Positions 26,411-33,722 of a stretch of DNA of 64,000 nucleotides are shown here, in pieces. The notes below the pieces were generated by a model that worked only from the letters and a program-made list of their open reading frames with translations, did no database searches and was not told the DNA's origin. Source of the stretch: Carnobacterium_B sp045617425 (GTDB lineage Bacteria; Bacillota; Bacilli; Lactobacillales; Carnobacteriaceae); assembly GCF_045617425.1 (NCBI RefSeq), contig NZ_JAZLIO010000011.1:1-64000 (forward strand). Reading direction: 5' to 3'. Numbering within the stretch: position 1 is the first letter of the stretch; every line of letters starts with the position of its first letter. A program made the translations under genes and the position numbers.

Positions 26411-27109
26411 ATGGAATGGTATTACCAAGGAGATAGAGGTCCAGACAATTGGAAAACCATTTGTTCGGCCTTTTATCAAGCAGAAACAGAAAGTTTACAA
26501 TCGCCAATCGCATTAGATGATGATCAAGAAAACTTAACTATCTCACAGCATTCGCTGAGATTTGATTACAATAGAACGTTATTTGAATCATCGTTTTTTA
26601 ACCATACCGTTCATTTATCACCAAAAACAAATGAAAAAGTAAACTTTGTTACCTTTAATCATAAAAAATATTTTTTAGAAGATCTGCATTTTCATTTGCC
26701 GAGTGAGCATGAAATTAACCAAGAATCTTTTCCATTAGAATTTCATTTGGTACACCGTTCTGCAAAAAATGAACTTTTAGTTGTAGGAGTCACTGTATTG
26801 CCTTCAGAACGCCCGATGAATACTGTATTAGCAGCAATAGATGAGAGAGCTTTACATCCGCGTATCGCGGAGAGAGGTTTGACTGTTCCAATCGAATTGA
26901 GCCGTCTATTGCCAGAAAAAAAACAGTTTTATCATTATACTGGATCATTAACTACACCTCCAACTTCAGGTCCGGTAGAGTGGATCGTATTCCGACACCA
27001 AACTTATATGAGACAAGGTTTACTTCAAGCATTTAAGCGAAATGTCGGGAAAACAAATAGACCACTACAACCCAGATCAGGCAGACCGATTTACTTATCA
27101 GATTGTTAA
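26411..27109 (+). CDS. Alpha-type carbonic anhydrase without signal peptide
   Basis: 232 residues from ATG 26411, which has a perfect aggaggg; a longer frame from TTG 26387 would start before that site. Zinc ligands are seen in L-H-F-H-L-P-S-E-H (about residues 96-104) and F-H-L-V-H-R (about 114-119), and the C-terminal Y-T-G-S-L-T-T-P-P motif (about 179-187) is typical of alpha enzymes. It interconverts CO2 and bicarbonate. Most bacterial alpha enzymes are exported, but no signal sequence is present here, so it is predicted cytosolic and could supply bicarbonate to CarAB. Confidence 0.93.
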   Translation: MEWYYQGDRGPDNWKTICSAFYQAETESLQSPIALDDDQENLTISQHSLRFDYNRTLFESSFFNHTVHLSPKTNEKVNFVTFNHKKYFLEDLHFHLPSEHEINQESFPLEFHLVHRSAKNELLVVGVTVLPSERPMNTVLAAIDERALHPRIAERGLTVPIELSRLLPEKKQFYHYTGSLTTPPTSGPVEWIVFRHQTYMRQGLLQAFKRNVGKTNRPLQPRSGRPIYLSDC

Positions 27110-27136
27110 TTGTTCGTGTATTTCTCATTTTATTAC

Positions 27137-27165
27137 TTGACACGTCACAACACAACTAGTAAGAT
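27137..27165 (+). promoter_or_regulatory. Sigma-A promoter of the trpXYZ-like leader
   Basis: TTGACA at 27137-27142, 17-base spacer, TAAGAT at 27160-27165. Transcription would start about 25 bases before leader peptide 1. Confidence 0.85.
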
Positions 27166-27200
27166 TATTGTAATAGAAAAACAGCAAAGGAGTTCTCAGG

Positions 27201-27263
27201 ATGCTAAATAACTTATCTTATATTGGACAATTGAATAGCAGTTGGCAAAGCCAAGATAGATAG
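27201..27263 (+). CDS. Leader peptide 1 with one Trp codon
   Basis: A 20-codon frame (MLNNLSYIGQLNSSWQSQDR, then TAG) behind a well-spaced aaaggag. The Trp codon is number 15, at 27243-27245. The stop codon touches the 5' arm of the first leader hairpin (27263-27295). A ribosome finishing the peptide would cover that arm, and one paused at the Trp codon would leave it free. This is the geometry of a transcription-attenuation leader peptide. A single Trp codon is fewer than usual. Confidence 0.7.
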   Translation: MLNNLSYIGQLNSSWQSQDR

Positions 27264-27403
27264 GTTGATCCATGAGAACGCTCATAGATGCAACCTTCAG
27301 TGTACTGAATGTATGTATCTATGTTGGTTTATTTGAAGACAGTCTAGACTTCCGATCCACATAGAGAGAATATTTAATTCTATTTCTATGTGGATTTTGT
27401 TTT
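27263..27403 (+). promoter_or_regulatory. Tryptophan-type attenuator: alternative hairpins and terminator 1
   Basis: Arm A (27263-27276) pairs with B (27281-27295), 13 pairs around an AACG loop. B (27283-27292, CATAGATGCA) instead pairs with C (27314-27323, TGTATCTATG) over ten positions including one wobble. C (27318-27327) instead pairs with D (27357-27365, CCACATAGA) over nine. D (27355-27365) pairs perfectly with E (27385-27395) to form a terminator followed by TTTGTTTT. A small hairpin (27296-27309) sits in the B:C loop. With a ribosome paused at the Trp codon, A:B then C:D form and terminator 1 is avoided; with the peptide completed, B:C leaves D:E to terminate. Confidence 0.7.
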
Positions 27404-27404
27404 G

Positions 27405-27450
27405 CAAAAAACAGCTTCCACGAATCATTTGTGGAAGCTGTTTTTTTATT
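27405..27450 (+). terminator. Terminator 2 of the leader
   Basis: ACAGCTTCCAC and GTGGAAGCTGT form a strong stem followed by seven T. It lies between attenuator 1 and leader peptide 2; no clear antiterminator for it is visible, though 27390-27394 could pair weakly with its 5' arm. Confidence 0.88.
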
Positions 27451-27471
27451 TTGATTATTGGAGCGTGTACG

Positions 27472-27504
27472 ATGGAAAAGAAACGATGGCGATTTTGTTG
27501 GTAA
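27472..27504 (+). CDS. Leader peptide 2: ten codons, two Trp
   Basis: ATG at 27472 behind ggag (spacing eight) opens MEKKRWRFCW followed by TAA: two Trp codons in ten, the second just before the stop. The chance of this in random sequence next to a transporter of the Trp type is small. It lies 40 bases before the trpX-like start and may act on translation, or on a transcript that has escaped terminator 2. Not described elsewhere to my knowledge. Confidence 0.65.
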   Translation: MEKKRWRFCW

Positions 27505-27543
27505 GGCTTAATAAAACGTAATCATTATTGGAGGATGAAGGAT

Positions 27544-28521
27544 ATGAAAAAAATGATTGGCTTCATTATTTGTTTAGTAGCACTTTTAACGGTTGCTTTT
27601 TTTACTACTAAAACTGAAACAGTTACAAAAGAGGAAAAACCTATGGTCGGTATTCTACAACTGACAAGTCATCCAGCTCTTGACCTCATTTATAAAGGAA
27701 TTGTAGATGAGTTAAACGATGCGGGTTATATTGACGGAGAAACAATGACATTAGATTTTCAAAATGCTCAAGGTGACCAAAGCAACTTAAATTCGATGAG
27801 TACTCGATTTGTTAGTAGAGGAGCTGATGTGATGGTCGGTATAGCAACTCCTTCGGCTCAAGCATTAGCGAACAGCTCTCAAGATATTCCTATCGTGTTA
27901 GGTGCTGTTACGGATCCTGAGGGCTCTGGATTAGTTAAAAGCAATGAAGCTCCTGGCGGGAATATTACAGGGGTGAGTGACTTAACACCCATTAAGGAAC
28001 AATTTTCTTTAATCAAGGAAGTTCTACCTGAAGCTCAAAAAATCGGGATTTTATATTCATCAAGTGAAGACAATTCAATTGTACAAGCTGAACAAGCCAT
28101 TGAGATTGCTGAAGAAATGGGATTAGATACTCAAGTCATGACGGTTTCTTCAACGAACGATGTTGCTCAGGTAGCATCTACTTTAGCTGCACAAGTTGAC
28201 GCTATATGGGTTCCTACCGATAATACGATAGCTAGTGCAATGAATACATTAGTATCCGCTGCAGATTCAAATCTGATTCCAGTTTTTCCAGCTGTAGATA
28301 CTATGGTAGAAGAAGGCGGCTTAGCAACTGTTGGATTAGATCAATACGAATTAGGTCGTTTGACAGGTGAAATGGTAGTAGCTATTTTAAATGGTGATGC
28401 AGATCCTTCAACTACTCCTATTCGCTATCTCGATCAAGGGACTATCATTATCAATGAAGAAAAAGCTGAACAACTTGGTATTACTATTCCAACTCAGCTA
28501 TTAGAAAAAGCAAAAAAATAG
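27544..28521 (+). CDS. trpX: TrpX-type ABC transporter substrate-binding protein
   Basis: About 325 residues from ATG 27544 (MKKMIGFIICLVALLTVAF), where ggagg is well spaced; the ATG at 27535 abuts that site. An N-terminal signal anchor precedes a periplasmic-binding fold of the ABC_sub_bind family (PF04392): V-G-I-L-Q-L-T-S-H-P-A-L-D near residues 35-47 and V-L-G-A-V-T-D-P near 119-126. Relatives are annotated TrpX and linked to tryptophan uptake in streptococci. The Trp-containing leader peptides upstream support that substrate here. Confidence 0.85.
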   Translation: MKKMIGFIICLVALLTVAFFTTKTETVTKEEKPMVGILQLTSHPALDLIYKGIVDELNDAGYIDGETMTLDFQNAQGDQSNLNSMSTRFVSRGADVMVGIATPSAQALANSSQDIPIVLGAVTDPEGSGLVKSNEAPGGNITGVSDLTPIKEQFSLIKEVLPEAQKIGILYSSSEDNSIVQAEQAIEIAEEMGLDTQVMTVSSTNDVAQVASTLAAQVDAIWVPTDNTIASAMNTLVSAADSNLIPVFPAVDTMVEEGGLATVGLDQYELGRLTGEMVVAILNGDADPSTTPIRYLDQGTIIINEEKAEQLGITIPTQLLEKAKK

Positions 28522-28549
28522 CTTAATTAACTAGAATGGGGGAAATCAA

Positions 28550-29440
28550 ATGGATTTAATTGTTACAGCAACAGCACAAGGATTATTGTGGGGTATGATG
28601 GCTTTAGGCATATTCATTACTTATCGTATTTTAAATTTACCAGATATGACAGCAGAGGGTTCCTTTCCTTTAGGAGCTGCAGTATGTGCTCAACTTATTA
28701 TTTCAGGCGTTCATCCTTTAACTGCAACCGCTATTGCCTTCATTATAGGAGCTTTGGCTGGTGCAGTTACCGGGTTTCTCATTACAAAAGCTCATATTCC
28801 TGGATTATTAGCAGGAATATTAACGATGACTGGCTTATATTCTATTAATTTGCGTATTATGCAACGAGCTAACTTGAGTTTACTTGGAAAGGCTAGATTA
28901 ACTGATTTCTTTACTAAATTTAATCTACCTAGCCAATTTGATACGATTTTCTTAGGGATCATCCTTGTTTGTATCGTGATTACATTGTTGGTCTTGTTTT
29001 TCAAAACAGAATTAGGTCAAGCTGTTATTGCAACTGGTGATAATGAAAAAATGGCACGTTCATTGGGAATTTCTACCAATCAAACTAAAATACTCGGACT
29101 TATGCTTTCAAATGGACTAATTTCCGCTGCAGGAGCTCTGATTGCTCAAGACAATGGCTATGCTGATATCAGTATGGGTATCGGAACTATCGTTATCGGT
29201 CTAGCTTCAGTTATTATTGGTGAAGTAATTTTTGGAAACTTATCTTTTGTTAACCGTCTAATTTGTGTCATTTTAGGAGCGATCATTTATCGTTTTATCA
29301 TCATGTTCGTCTTACTGGTCGGATTACAGCCCAATGATTTGAAACTTATTTCAGCAATCATTTTAGCTTTCTGTCTAGCATTACCAAGTTTACGTACAAA
29401 ATATAATTTAAATTTCTTCCAAAAAAAGGAGTTGTTGTAA
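28550..29440 (+). CDS. trpY: TrpY-type ABC transporter permease
   Basis: 296 residues with about eight membrane segments (starting L-I-V-T-A-T-A-Q-G-L-L-W-G-M-M-A-L-G-I). A permease of the branched-chain-like class (BPD_transp_2) that accompanies TrpX/TrpZ; the N-terminal I-T-Y-R-I-L-N-L-P-D-M-T is typical. 28 bases after trpX with gggggaaa as ribosome site, and one base before trpZ. It forms the membrane channel. Confidence 0.88.
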   Translation: MDLIVTATAQGLLWGMMALGIFITYRILNLPDMTAEGSFPLGAAVCAQLIISGVHPLTATAIAFIIGALAGAVTGFLITKAHIPGLLAGILTMTGLYSINLRIMQRANLSLLGKARLTDFFTKFNLPSQFDTIFLGIILVCIVITLLVLFFKTELGQAVIATGDNEKMARSLGISTNQTKILGLMLSNGLISAAGALIAQDNGYADISMGIGTIVIGLASVIIGEVIFGNLSFVNRLICVILGAIIYRFIIMFVLLVGLQPNDLKLISAIILAFCLALPSLRTKYNLNFFQKKELL

Positions 29441-29441
29441 G

Positions 29442-30260
29442 ATGACTACTAATACACCAGTTTTATCATTAAAGGGACTAACAAAACAATTCAATAAAGG
29501 AACGCCAAATCAAAATACCGTATTAAATGATTTAAACTTAGAAGTTAAAAAAGGTGATTTCATTACGATTATTGGTGGAAACGGAGCTGGGAAATCGACA
29601 TTGCTAAACAGCATTGCTGGCAATTTTATGATTGATAAAGGTTCTATCCTGTTGGGAGAGAAAGATTTAACTCCTTTGAAAGAAGAAAAACGTGCGGGAT
29701 CAATTGGTAGGGTCTTTCAAGATCCAGTTATGGGAACAGCTCCTCGAATGACTGTAGGTGAAAATTTAGCTATTGCCTATCGTAGAGGAAAGAAACGCTC
29801 TCTTCGAAAAGGAACATCGGATAAGGAGCGTGAGTACTTTAAAAAGGTTTTAGCTGAATTAGGCTTAGGTTTAGAAAATCGTTTGGATAGCGAAATGGGA
29901 TTACTGTCTGGTGGTCAGCGTCAATCTATTGCACTGTTAATGGCAACGATGAATAAACCAGAACTTTTATTATTAGATGAGCATACAGCAGCGTTAGATC
30001 CCAAAACAGCAAAAGTCGTTTTAGAACTGACTAAGACACGAATTGAACAAGAAGAATTGACAGCTCTGATGGTCACACATAATATGAACGATGCGTTAAA
30101 ATATGGAAATCGATTGATCATGCTCGATGGTGGAAAAGTGATTGTTGATTTATCTGGAGACGATAAGAAGAACTTAACAGTTCCAGATGTACTGGTTCTG
30201 TTTCAAACAGCCACAGACTCTAGCAGTCAATTATCTGATGAACTTTTATTAAGTCGTTAA
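29442..30260 (+). CDS. trpZ: TrpZ-type ABC transporter ATP-binding protein
   Basis: 272 residues. Walker A G-G-N-G-A-G-K-S-T-L (about residues 45-54), signature L-S-G-G-Q-R-Q (about 153-159), Walker B L-L-L-L-D-E-H-T-A-A-L-D (about 173-184; His follows the catalytic Glu where Pro is usual) and H-switch V-T-H-N. Powers the transporter with trpX and trpY. The R-V-F-Q-D-P-V-M-G-T Q-loop fits this subfamily. Confidence 0.9.
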   Translation: MTTNTPVLSLKGLTKQFNKGTPNQNTVLNDLNLEVKKGDFITIIGGNGAGKSTLLNSIAGNFMIDKGSILLGEKDLTPLKEEKRAGSIGRVFQDPVMGTAPRMTVGENLAIAYRRGKKRSLRKGTSDKEREYFKKVLAELGLGLENRLDSEMGLLSGGQRQSIALLMATMNKPELLLLDEHTAALDPKTAKVVLELTKTRIEQEELTALMVTHNMNDALKYGNRLIMLDGGKVIVDLSGDDKKNLTVPDVLVLFQTATDSSSQLSDELLLSR

Positions 30261-30291
30261 ACAAGTGACAATACTAAAAAATATAATGCTA

Positions 30292-30332
30292 ACAAATAGT
30301 TCAGGACATTTGTCATGGACTATTTTGTTTTA
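30292..30332 (+). terminator. Terminator of the trpXYZ-like operon
   Basis: CAAATAGTTCAGGACA and TGTCATGGACTATTTTG form a stem with two mismatches, followed by TTTT. Confidence 0.75.
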
Positions 30333-30334
30333 GT

Positions 30335-30390
30335 GTACAATTTTAATCGATAGTTGTATAATACACATATATTAGTTGTATGATACAATT
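30335..30390 (+). promoter_or_regulatory. Promoter and likely MarR operator
   Basis: TGTACA (30335-30340), 17 bases, TATAAT (30358-30363). A palindrome AGTTGTA-TGA-TACAATT (30374-30390) lies at the expected transcription start, and a half-match (AGTTGTATAATACA) overlaps the -10. This fits autorepression by the MarR protein. Confidence 0.65.
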
Positions 30391-30412
30391 GACCTTAGAT
30401 AGGAGCGTTTAC

Positions 30413-30859
30413 GTGAATAATCATCCTGAAATACCAATACATTCGTTGATTCAACGTTTCCTGGAATTTAGTCAAAATTATGCTAAATTAGAAAAACAAT
30501 TACTTGCTAAACATAAGATAACTAAATCAGGATTCTTGATTATGTCTTTTATAAAAGATGAAAAAATAACCTTAAATGAATTGGCTAGCCATTCTGAATT
30601 AGATAAATCAACGTTAAGTCGTCAAATTAAAGCATTAGAAAAAAACGGATTTATTTTAAAGGAACAAGGAATTGACAAAAGAGTTAGCCAACTCTCAGTA
30701 ACTTCTGAAGCACGACAATTGCTTTTAATGGTTTCATTTGAACTTGAGAAAGCATACAGTACTATTTTTAAAAGTTGGCCTGATGATGAAAAACAACTCT
30801 TACTTGTTTTAATGGGCAGGGTCAATCGAAGCATTCAATCTTTCCAAGTAGAAAAGTAG
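30413..30859 (+). CDS. MarR-family transcriptional regulator
   Basis: 148 residues from GTG 30413 with aggag seven bases upstream; the ATG at 30380 lies inside the putative operator and has no ribosome site. Winged helix: T-L-N-E-L-A-S-H-S-E-L-D-K-S-T-L-S-R-Q-I (about residues 53-72) and wing D-K-R-V-S-Q-L-S-V-T. A likely autorepressor; the ligand and other targets are unknown. It may also control the small gene at 30930. Confidence 0.9.
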   Translation: MNNHPEIPIHSLIQRFLEFSQNYAKLEKQLLAKHKITKSGFLIMSFIKDEKITLNELASHSELDKSTLSRQIKALEKNGFILKEQGIDKRVSQLSVTSEARQLLLMVSFELEKAYSTIFKSWPDDEKQLLLVLMGRVNRSIQSFQVEK

Positions 30860-30929
30860 AAGATTTTTGCAATTCACTCAAAACCAGTTACAATTATGAA
30901 TGAATTATGAAACCAAAGGAGACGAATAC

Positions 30930-31244
30930 ATGGATCCAAAAACACTTAACGGTTTAACGAAAGAAGAATTGATAGAACTTATCATTAGTCAGAGTGAAGA
31001 GTTGAAAGAGCAAGATATTCATTTAGAAGCCGAAGTAGAAGAAAATCGATTTATAAAAAGTTTAGGATTTGTAGATGGATACAAAAATTATCAAAATTAT
31101 TTTATTCGTTTTTTTGAAGATGAAAGTGAAGGAACCGCTAAAAAAGGAAGTATTTTTTTGGGTATTTTAGAAGATTTTATCAACGATTATGGAAGCGAAC
31201 CCGTTCGTGAGTTAATGGAAGAATTTATTGAAGATCAGATTTAA
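30930..31244 (+). CDS. Conserved hypothetical acidic protein
   Basis: 104 residues from ATG 30930 with aaaggag; an upstream ATG at 30900 lacks one. Very acidic and helical (E-E-L-I-E-L-I-I-S-Q-S-E-E-L-K-E), without membrane segments, with F-V-D-G-Y-K-N-Y-Q-N-Y-F-I-R-F near the middle. I do not recognise it. It sits 70 bases behind the MarR gene and before the DJ-1/PfpI gene. Confidence 0.65.
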   Translation: MDPKTLNGLTKEELIELIISQSEELKEQDIHLEAEVEENRFIKSLGFVDGYKNYQNYFIRFFEDESEGTAKKGSIFLGILEDFINDYGSEPVRELMEEFIEDQI

Positions 31245-31326
31245 GTTACCCAAGATTTGCACTCCTTTAGAGGAATTGATAAACTAGTGTTAGTCATATA
31301 TTGAATTGTTGAGGAGGAGTTAAGAG

Positions 31327-31845
31327 ATGTCTGTAGAAAATAAAAAGATTATCGCTTTAGTTAGTGATGATTTTGAAGATTTAGAATTGTGGTATCCTGT
31401 CCTTCGTTTAAGAGAAGCTGGAGCTATTGTACATTTAGTAGGAGAGAAGAAAGATACCATTTATCATGGAAAATACGGGGTGCCGGTAACGTCTGATTAT
31501 AGTTTTGAAGAAATCATTAAAGAAAACTACGATGGTATTTTAGTTCCTGGAGGATGGTCACCGGATAAATTAAGACGTTTTCCAGAAGTTATTGAATTCG
31601 TTCAATATTTTGATCAACAAAAGAAACCTATCGGACAAATCTGCCACGCTGGTTGGGTACTGATCTCAGCTGGAATTCTTAATGGAGTCAACGTTACGAG
31701 TACTCCTGGAATTAAAGATGATATGACTAATGCCGGAGCCATTTGGCATGATACACCAGCTATTACAGATGGACATATCGTTTCAAGTCGCAGACCGCCA
31801 GATCTTCCTGAGTACATGAAACAATATATTGCGTCATTTGAATAA
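31327..31845 (+). CDS. DJ-1/PfpI-family protein
   Basis: 172 residues, one DJ-1/PfpI domain: A-L-V-S-D-D-F-E-D-L-E-L-W near residues 10-22 (conserved acidic residue) and the nucleophile elbow G-Q-I-C-H-A-G-W-V-L near 99-108. Relatives (YhbO, YraA, PfpI) are stress proteins described as glyoxalase/deglycase or protease; which applies here cannot be read from sequence. Strong aggagg upstream, terminator downstream. Confidence 0.93.
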   Translation: MSVENKKIIALVSDDFEDLELWYPVLRLREAGAIVHLVGEKKDTIYHGKYGVPVTSDYSFEEIIKENYDGILVPGGWSPDKLRRFPEVIEFVQYFDQQKKPIGQICHAGWVLISAGILNGVNVTSTPGIKDDMTNAGAIWHDTPAITDGHIVSSRRPPDLPEYMKQYIASFE

Positions 31846-31849
31846 ACTA

Positions 31850-31904
31850 AAACAATAGAAAAGAAAGCTGACAAATGTCATGCTTCTTTTTCTATTGTTT
31901 TTTT
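31850..31904. terminator. Terminator after PfpI gene
   Basis: AAACAATAGAAAAGAAAGC and GCTTCTTTTTCTATTGTTT make a long stem with T and A runs on either side. Confidence 0.85.
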
Positions 31905-31991
31905 TGTACTCTAGATTTTATAAAACAGGGAAACACTAAACGTAATTTATTAAAGCAACTGTATTATTAGTTCATTACACCATATTATTTT

Positions 31992-32035
31992 AAGAAGATC
32001 CAATAAAAACAATGTTGTTTTTATTGGATCTTCTT
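31992..32035. terminator. Perfect 21-bp inverted repeat, terminator-like
   Basis: Arms of 21 bases (AAGAAGATCCAATAAAAACAA and complement) separated by only two bases, then TTTT. It lies in a 430-base stretch (31846-32275) without genes, apart from the promoter at 32121. There is already a terminator 90 bases upstream, so what it ends is unclear. Confidence 0.6.
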
Positions 32036-32120
32036 TTAGAAAAACGAGACCTACAAAACCCTATTCTTCAAGCTTTGCTAAATTTTATTTTTTTAGCTAT
32101 TTAAAAAATTAGACCTCTTA

Positions 32121-32149
32121 TTGATTCTATTTTTGAAAAAAACTATACT
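32121..32149 (+). promoter_or_regulatory. Promoter of the metNIQ-like operon
   Basis: TTGATT (32121-32126), 17-base spacer, TATACT (32144-32149). The leader of about 120 bases that follows has small hairpins (GAAC..GTTC, CTTGCGCAAG) but no S-box or other riboswitch that I recognise. Confidence 0.65.
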
Positions 32150-32275
32150 AATTTTTGTGTGAAAGAACAGAATGCTACTTAAGTTCTCTAGTTTAACGAG
32201 ATGAAATGACTCTTGCGCAAGTTATCTATCTTAATGAACAGGAACAGTTTCATAACAATAGGAGGTGTTTCTGAA

Positions 32276-33013
32276 ATGATTGAATTAAAAGGTGTCTCAA
32301 AAGGATTCATAGGACAAAATGGAGCATTCAAAGCCGTTGATCAGGTTAGTTTGTCTATTGAAAAAAATGAACTGTTTGGTGTTATTGGAGAAAGCGGAGC
32401 AGGAAAATCAACGTTATTACGCTTTATTAATGCTTTAGAACAGCCGGATGAAGGCCAGATAATCGTTAACAATGTAGATGTTCAGCAACTATCTAAAAAA
32501 GAATTGCGACTCTATAAAAAAAAAATCAGTATGATCTTTCAACAGTTTAATTTACTCAGCAATAAAACTGTTGAAGAAAACATCTTGTTGCCTTTAGAAC
32601 TATATGATTACAAACAGACTTTACCGATTGAAACCGTATTGGATTTTGTTGGATTGGATGATAAACGCACCAGTTATCCTGCTGAGCTTTCTGGTGGACA
32701 AAAGCAGCGTGTCGGTATCGCGCGTGCATTGATCACACGACCGACTATCCTGCTTTGTGATGAACCAACGTCTGCTTTAGACCAGGGAACAACGAAGGAA
32801 ATCGTCGATGTGCTAAAAAGGGCTCATCAAGAATTCGGAATGACTGTGGTAATCGTGACGCATGAGTTAGAAGTGATTAAAGAATTATGCACACGTGCTG
32901 CAGTGATTGAAAAGGGACGATTGATTGATACAATTCAAGTAACCCGTAAAAATGAGCAGAAAATATTTAAGTCTTATCACCAACGGGCATTGGAGGTGTT
33001 AAGTAATGTCTGA
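32276..33013 (+). CDS. metN: MetN-like ABC transporter ATP-binding protein, short form
   Basis: 245 residues from ATG 32276 (MIELKGVSKGF), where taggaggtg is well spaced. Walker A G-E-S-G-A-G-K-S-T-L, signature L-S-G-G-Q-K-Q-R-V-G, Walker B I-L-L-C-D-E-P-T-S-A-L-D. Standard MetN is about 340 residues with a C-terminal ACT-like (NIL) domain that binds methionine and inhibits transport. That domain is missing here: the protein stops soon after the H-switch region. Its overlap with the permease gene and the following NlpA-type binding protein place it in the methionine uptake family; substrate not proven. Confidence 0.88.
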   Translation: MIELKGVSKGFIGQNGAFKAVDQVSLSIEKNELFGVIGESGAGKSTLLRFINALEQPDEGQIIVNNVDVQQLSKKELRLYKKKISMIFQQFNLLSNKTVEENILLPLELYDYKQTLPIETVLDFVGLDDKRTSYPAELSGGQKQRVGIARALITRPTILLCDEPTSALDQGTTKEIVDVLKRAHQEFGMTVVIVTHELEVIKELCTRAAVIEKGRLIDTIQVTRKNEQKIFKSYHQRALEVLSNV

Positions 33014-33692
33014 TTCGTTGAAAATCTATTTTGAGCGCGTGCTTGATCACGCGCCAAATTTGATAGAAAGCCTCTACGAAACCGCTATTATGATGGGCTT
33101 TTCTATGGTTGCGGCTATTCTTTTAGGACTGCCATTGGGAACCTTGCTCTTTTTAACGGCAAAAGGAAAACCAATGGAAAACAATTGGCTCTATCAATTA
33201 GCCAATATTTTTGTCAATATTATCCGTTCATTTCCATTTTTATTATTAGTGATTGCCATGCAGCCAGCTATTCGTCACTTCTATGGACGTGCAACAGGAG
33301 ATCCAATTGCTTCATCATTTCCAATGATGCTTATTGCAATCGTACTTTATGCACGTTTTGTTGAGCAGTCCCTGCTTGACGTGCCTAAAGGTGTAATAGA
33401 AACGGCTCAGTCTATGGGCGCAACTATTCCTCAACTGGTATGGAAATTTTTATATGTAGAAGCACGAAGTTCGTTATTAATTGGGTTCACTACAGCTTTT
33501 GTTAGTTTTATTTCTTATTCTACTATTATGGGAGTTGTCGGTGGAGGGGGGATTGGAGATTTTGCGATTCGTTATGGTTATCAACGATATGAAACCGATA
33601 TTATGTATACAGCAATCATCATTATTATTATTTTTGTCGTCTTAGTGCAATGGTTAGGACTAAAAATTGCGCATAAGATCGATAAGAGGTAA
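33006..33692 (+). CDS. metI: MetI-like ABC transporter permease
   Basis: 228 residues, five membrane segments. The EAA-type coupling loop contains S-L-L-D-V-P-K-G-V-I-E-T-A-Q-S-M-G-A, and V-G-G-G-G-I-G-D-F-A near residues 179-188 is the MetI signature. Overlaps the ATPase gene by eight bases. Acts as the membrane channel of a methionine-type (MUT) importer. Confidence 0.93.
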   Translation: MSDSLKIYFERVLDHAPNLIESLYETAIMMGFSMVAAILLGLPLGTLLFLTAKGKPMENNWLYQLANIFVNIIRSFPFLLLVIAMQPAIRHFYGRATGDPIASSFPMMLIAIVLYARFVEQSLLDVPKGVIETAQSMGATIPQLVWKFLYVEARSSLLIGFTTAFVSFISYSTIMGVVGGGGIGDFAIRYGYQRYETDIMYTAIIIIIIFVVLVQWLGLKIAHKIDKR

Positions 33693-33722
33693 CACAATTT
33701 ATTTTCAAAAGGAGAGAGTTTA

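Noticed and set aside
27160..27540. A T-box riboswitch for Trp
   Set aside because: No AGGGTGGNACCGCG-type T-box or specifier stem is present; the coding peptides and alternative hairpins fit attenuation better.
32150..32275. An S-box (SAM-I) or SMK box before the metNIQ-like genes
   Set aside because: None of the conserved core sequences is seen in the 120-base leader; only small local hairpins are present.
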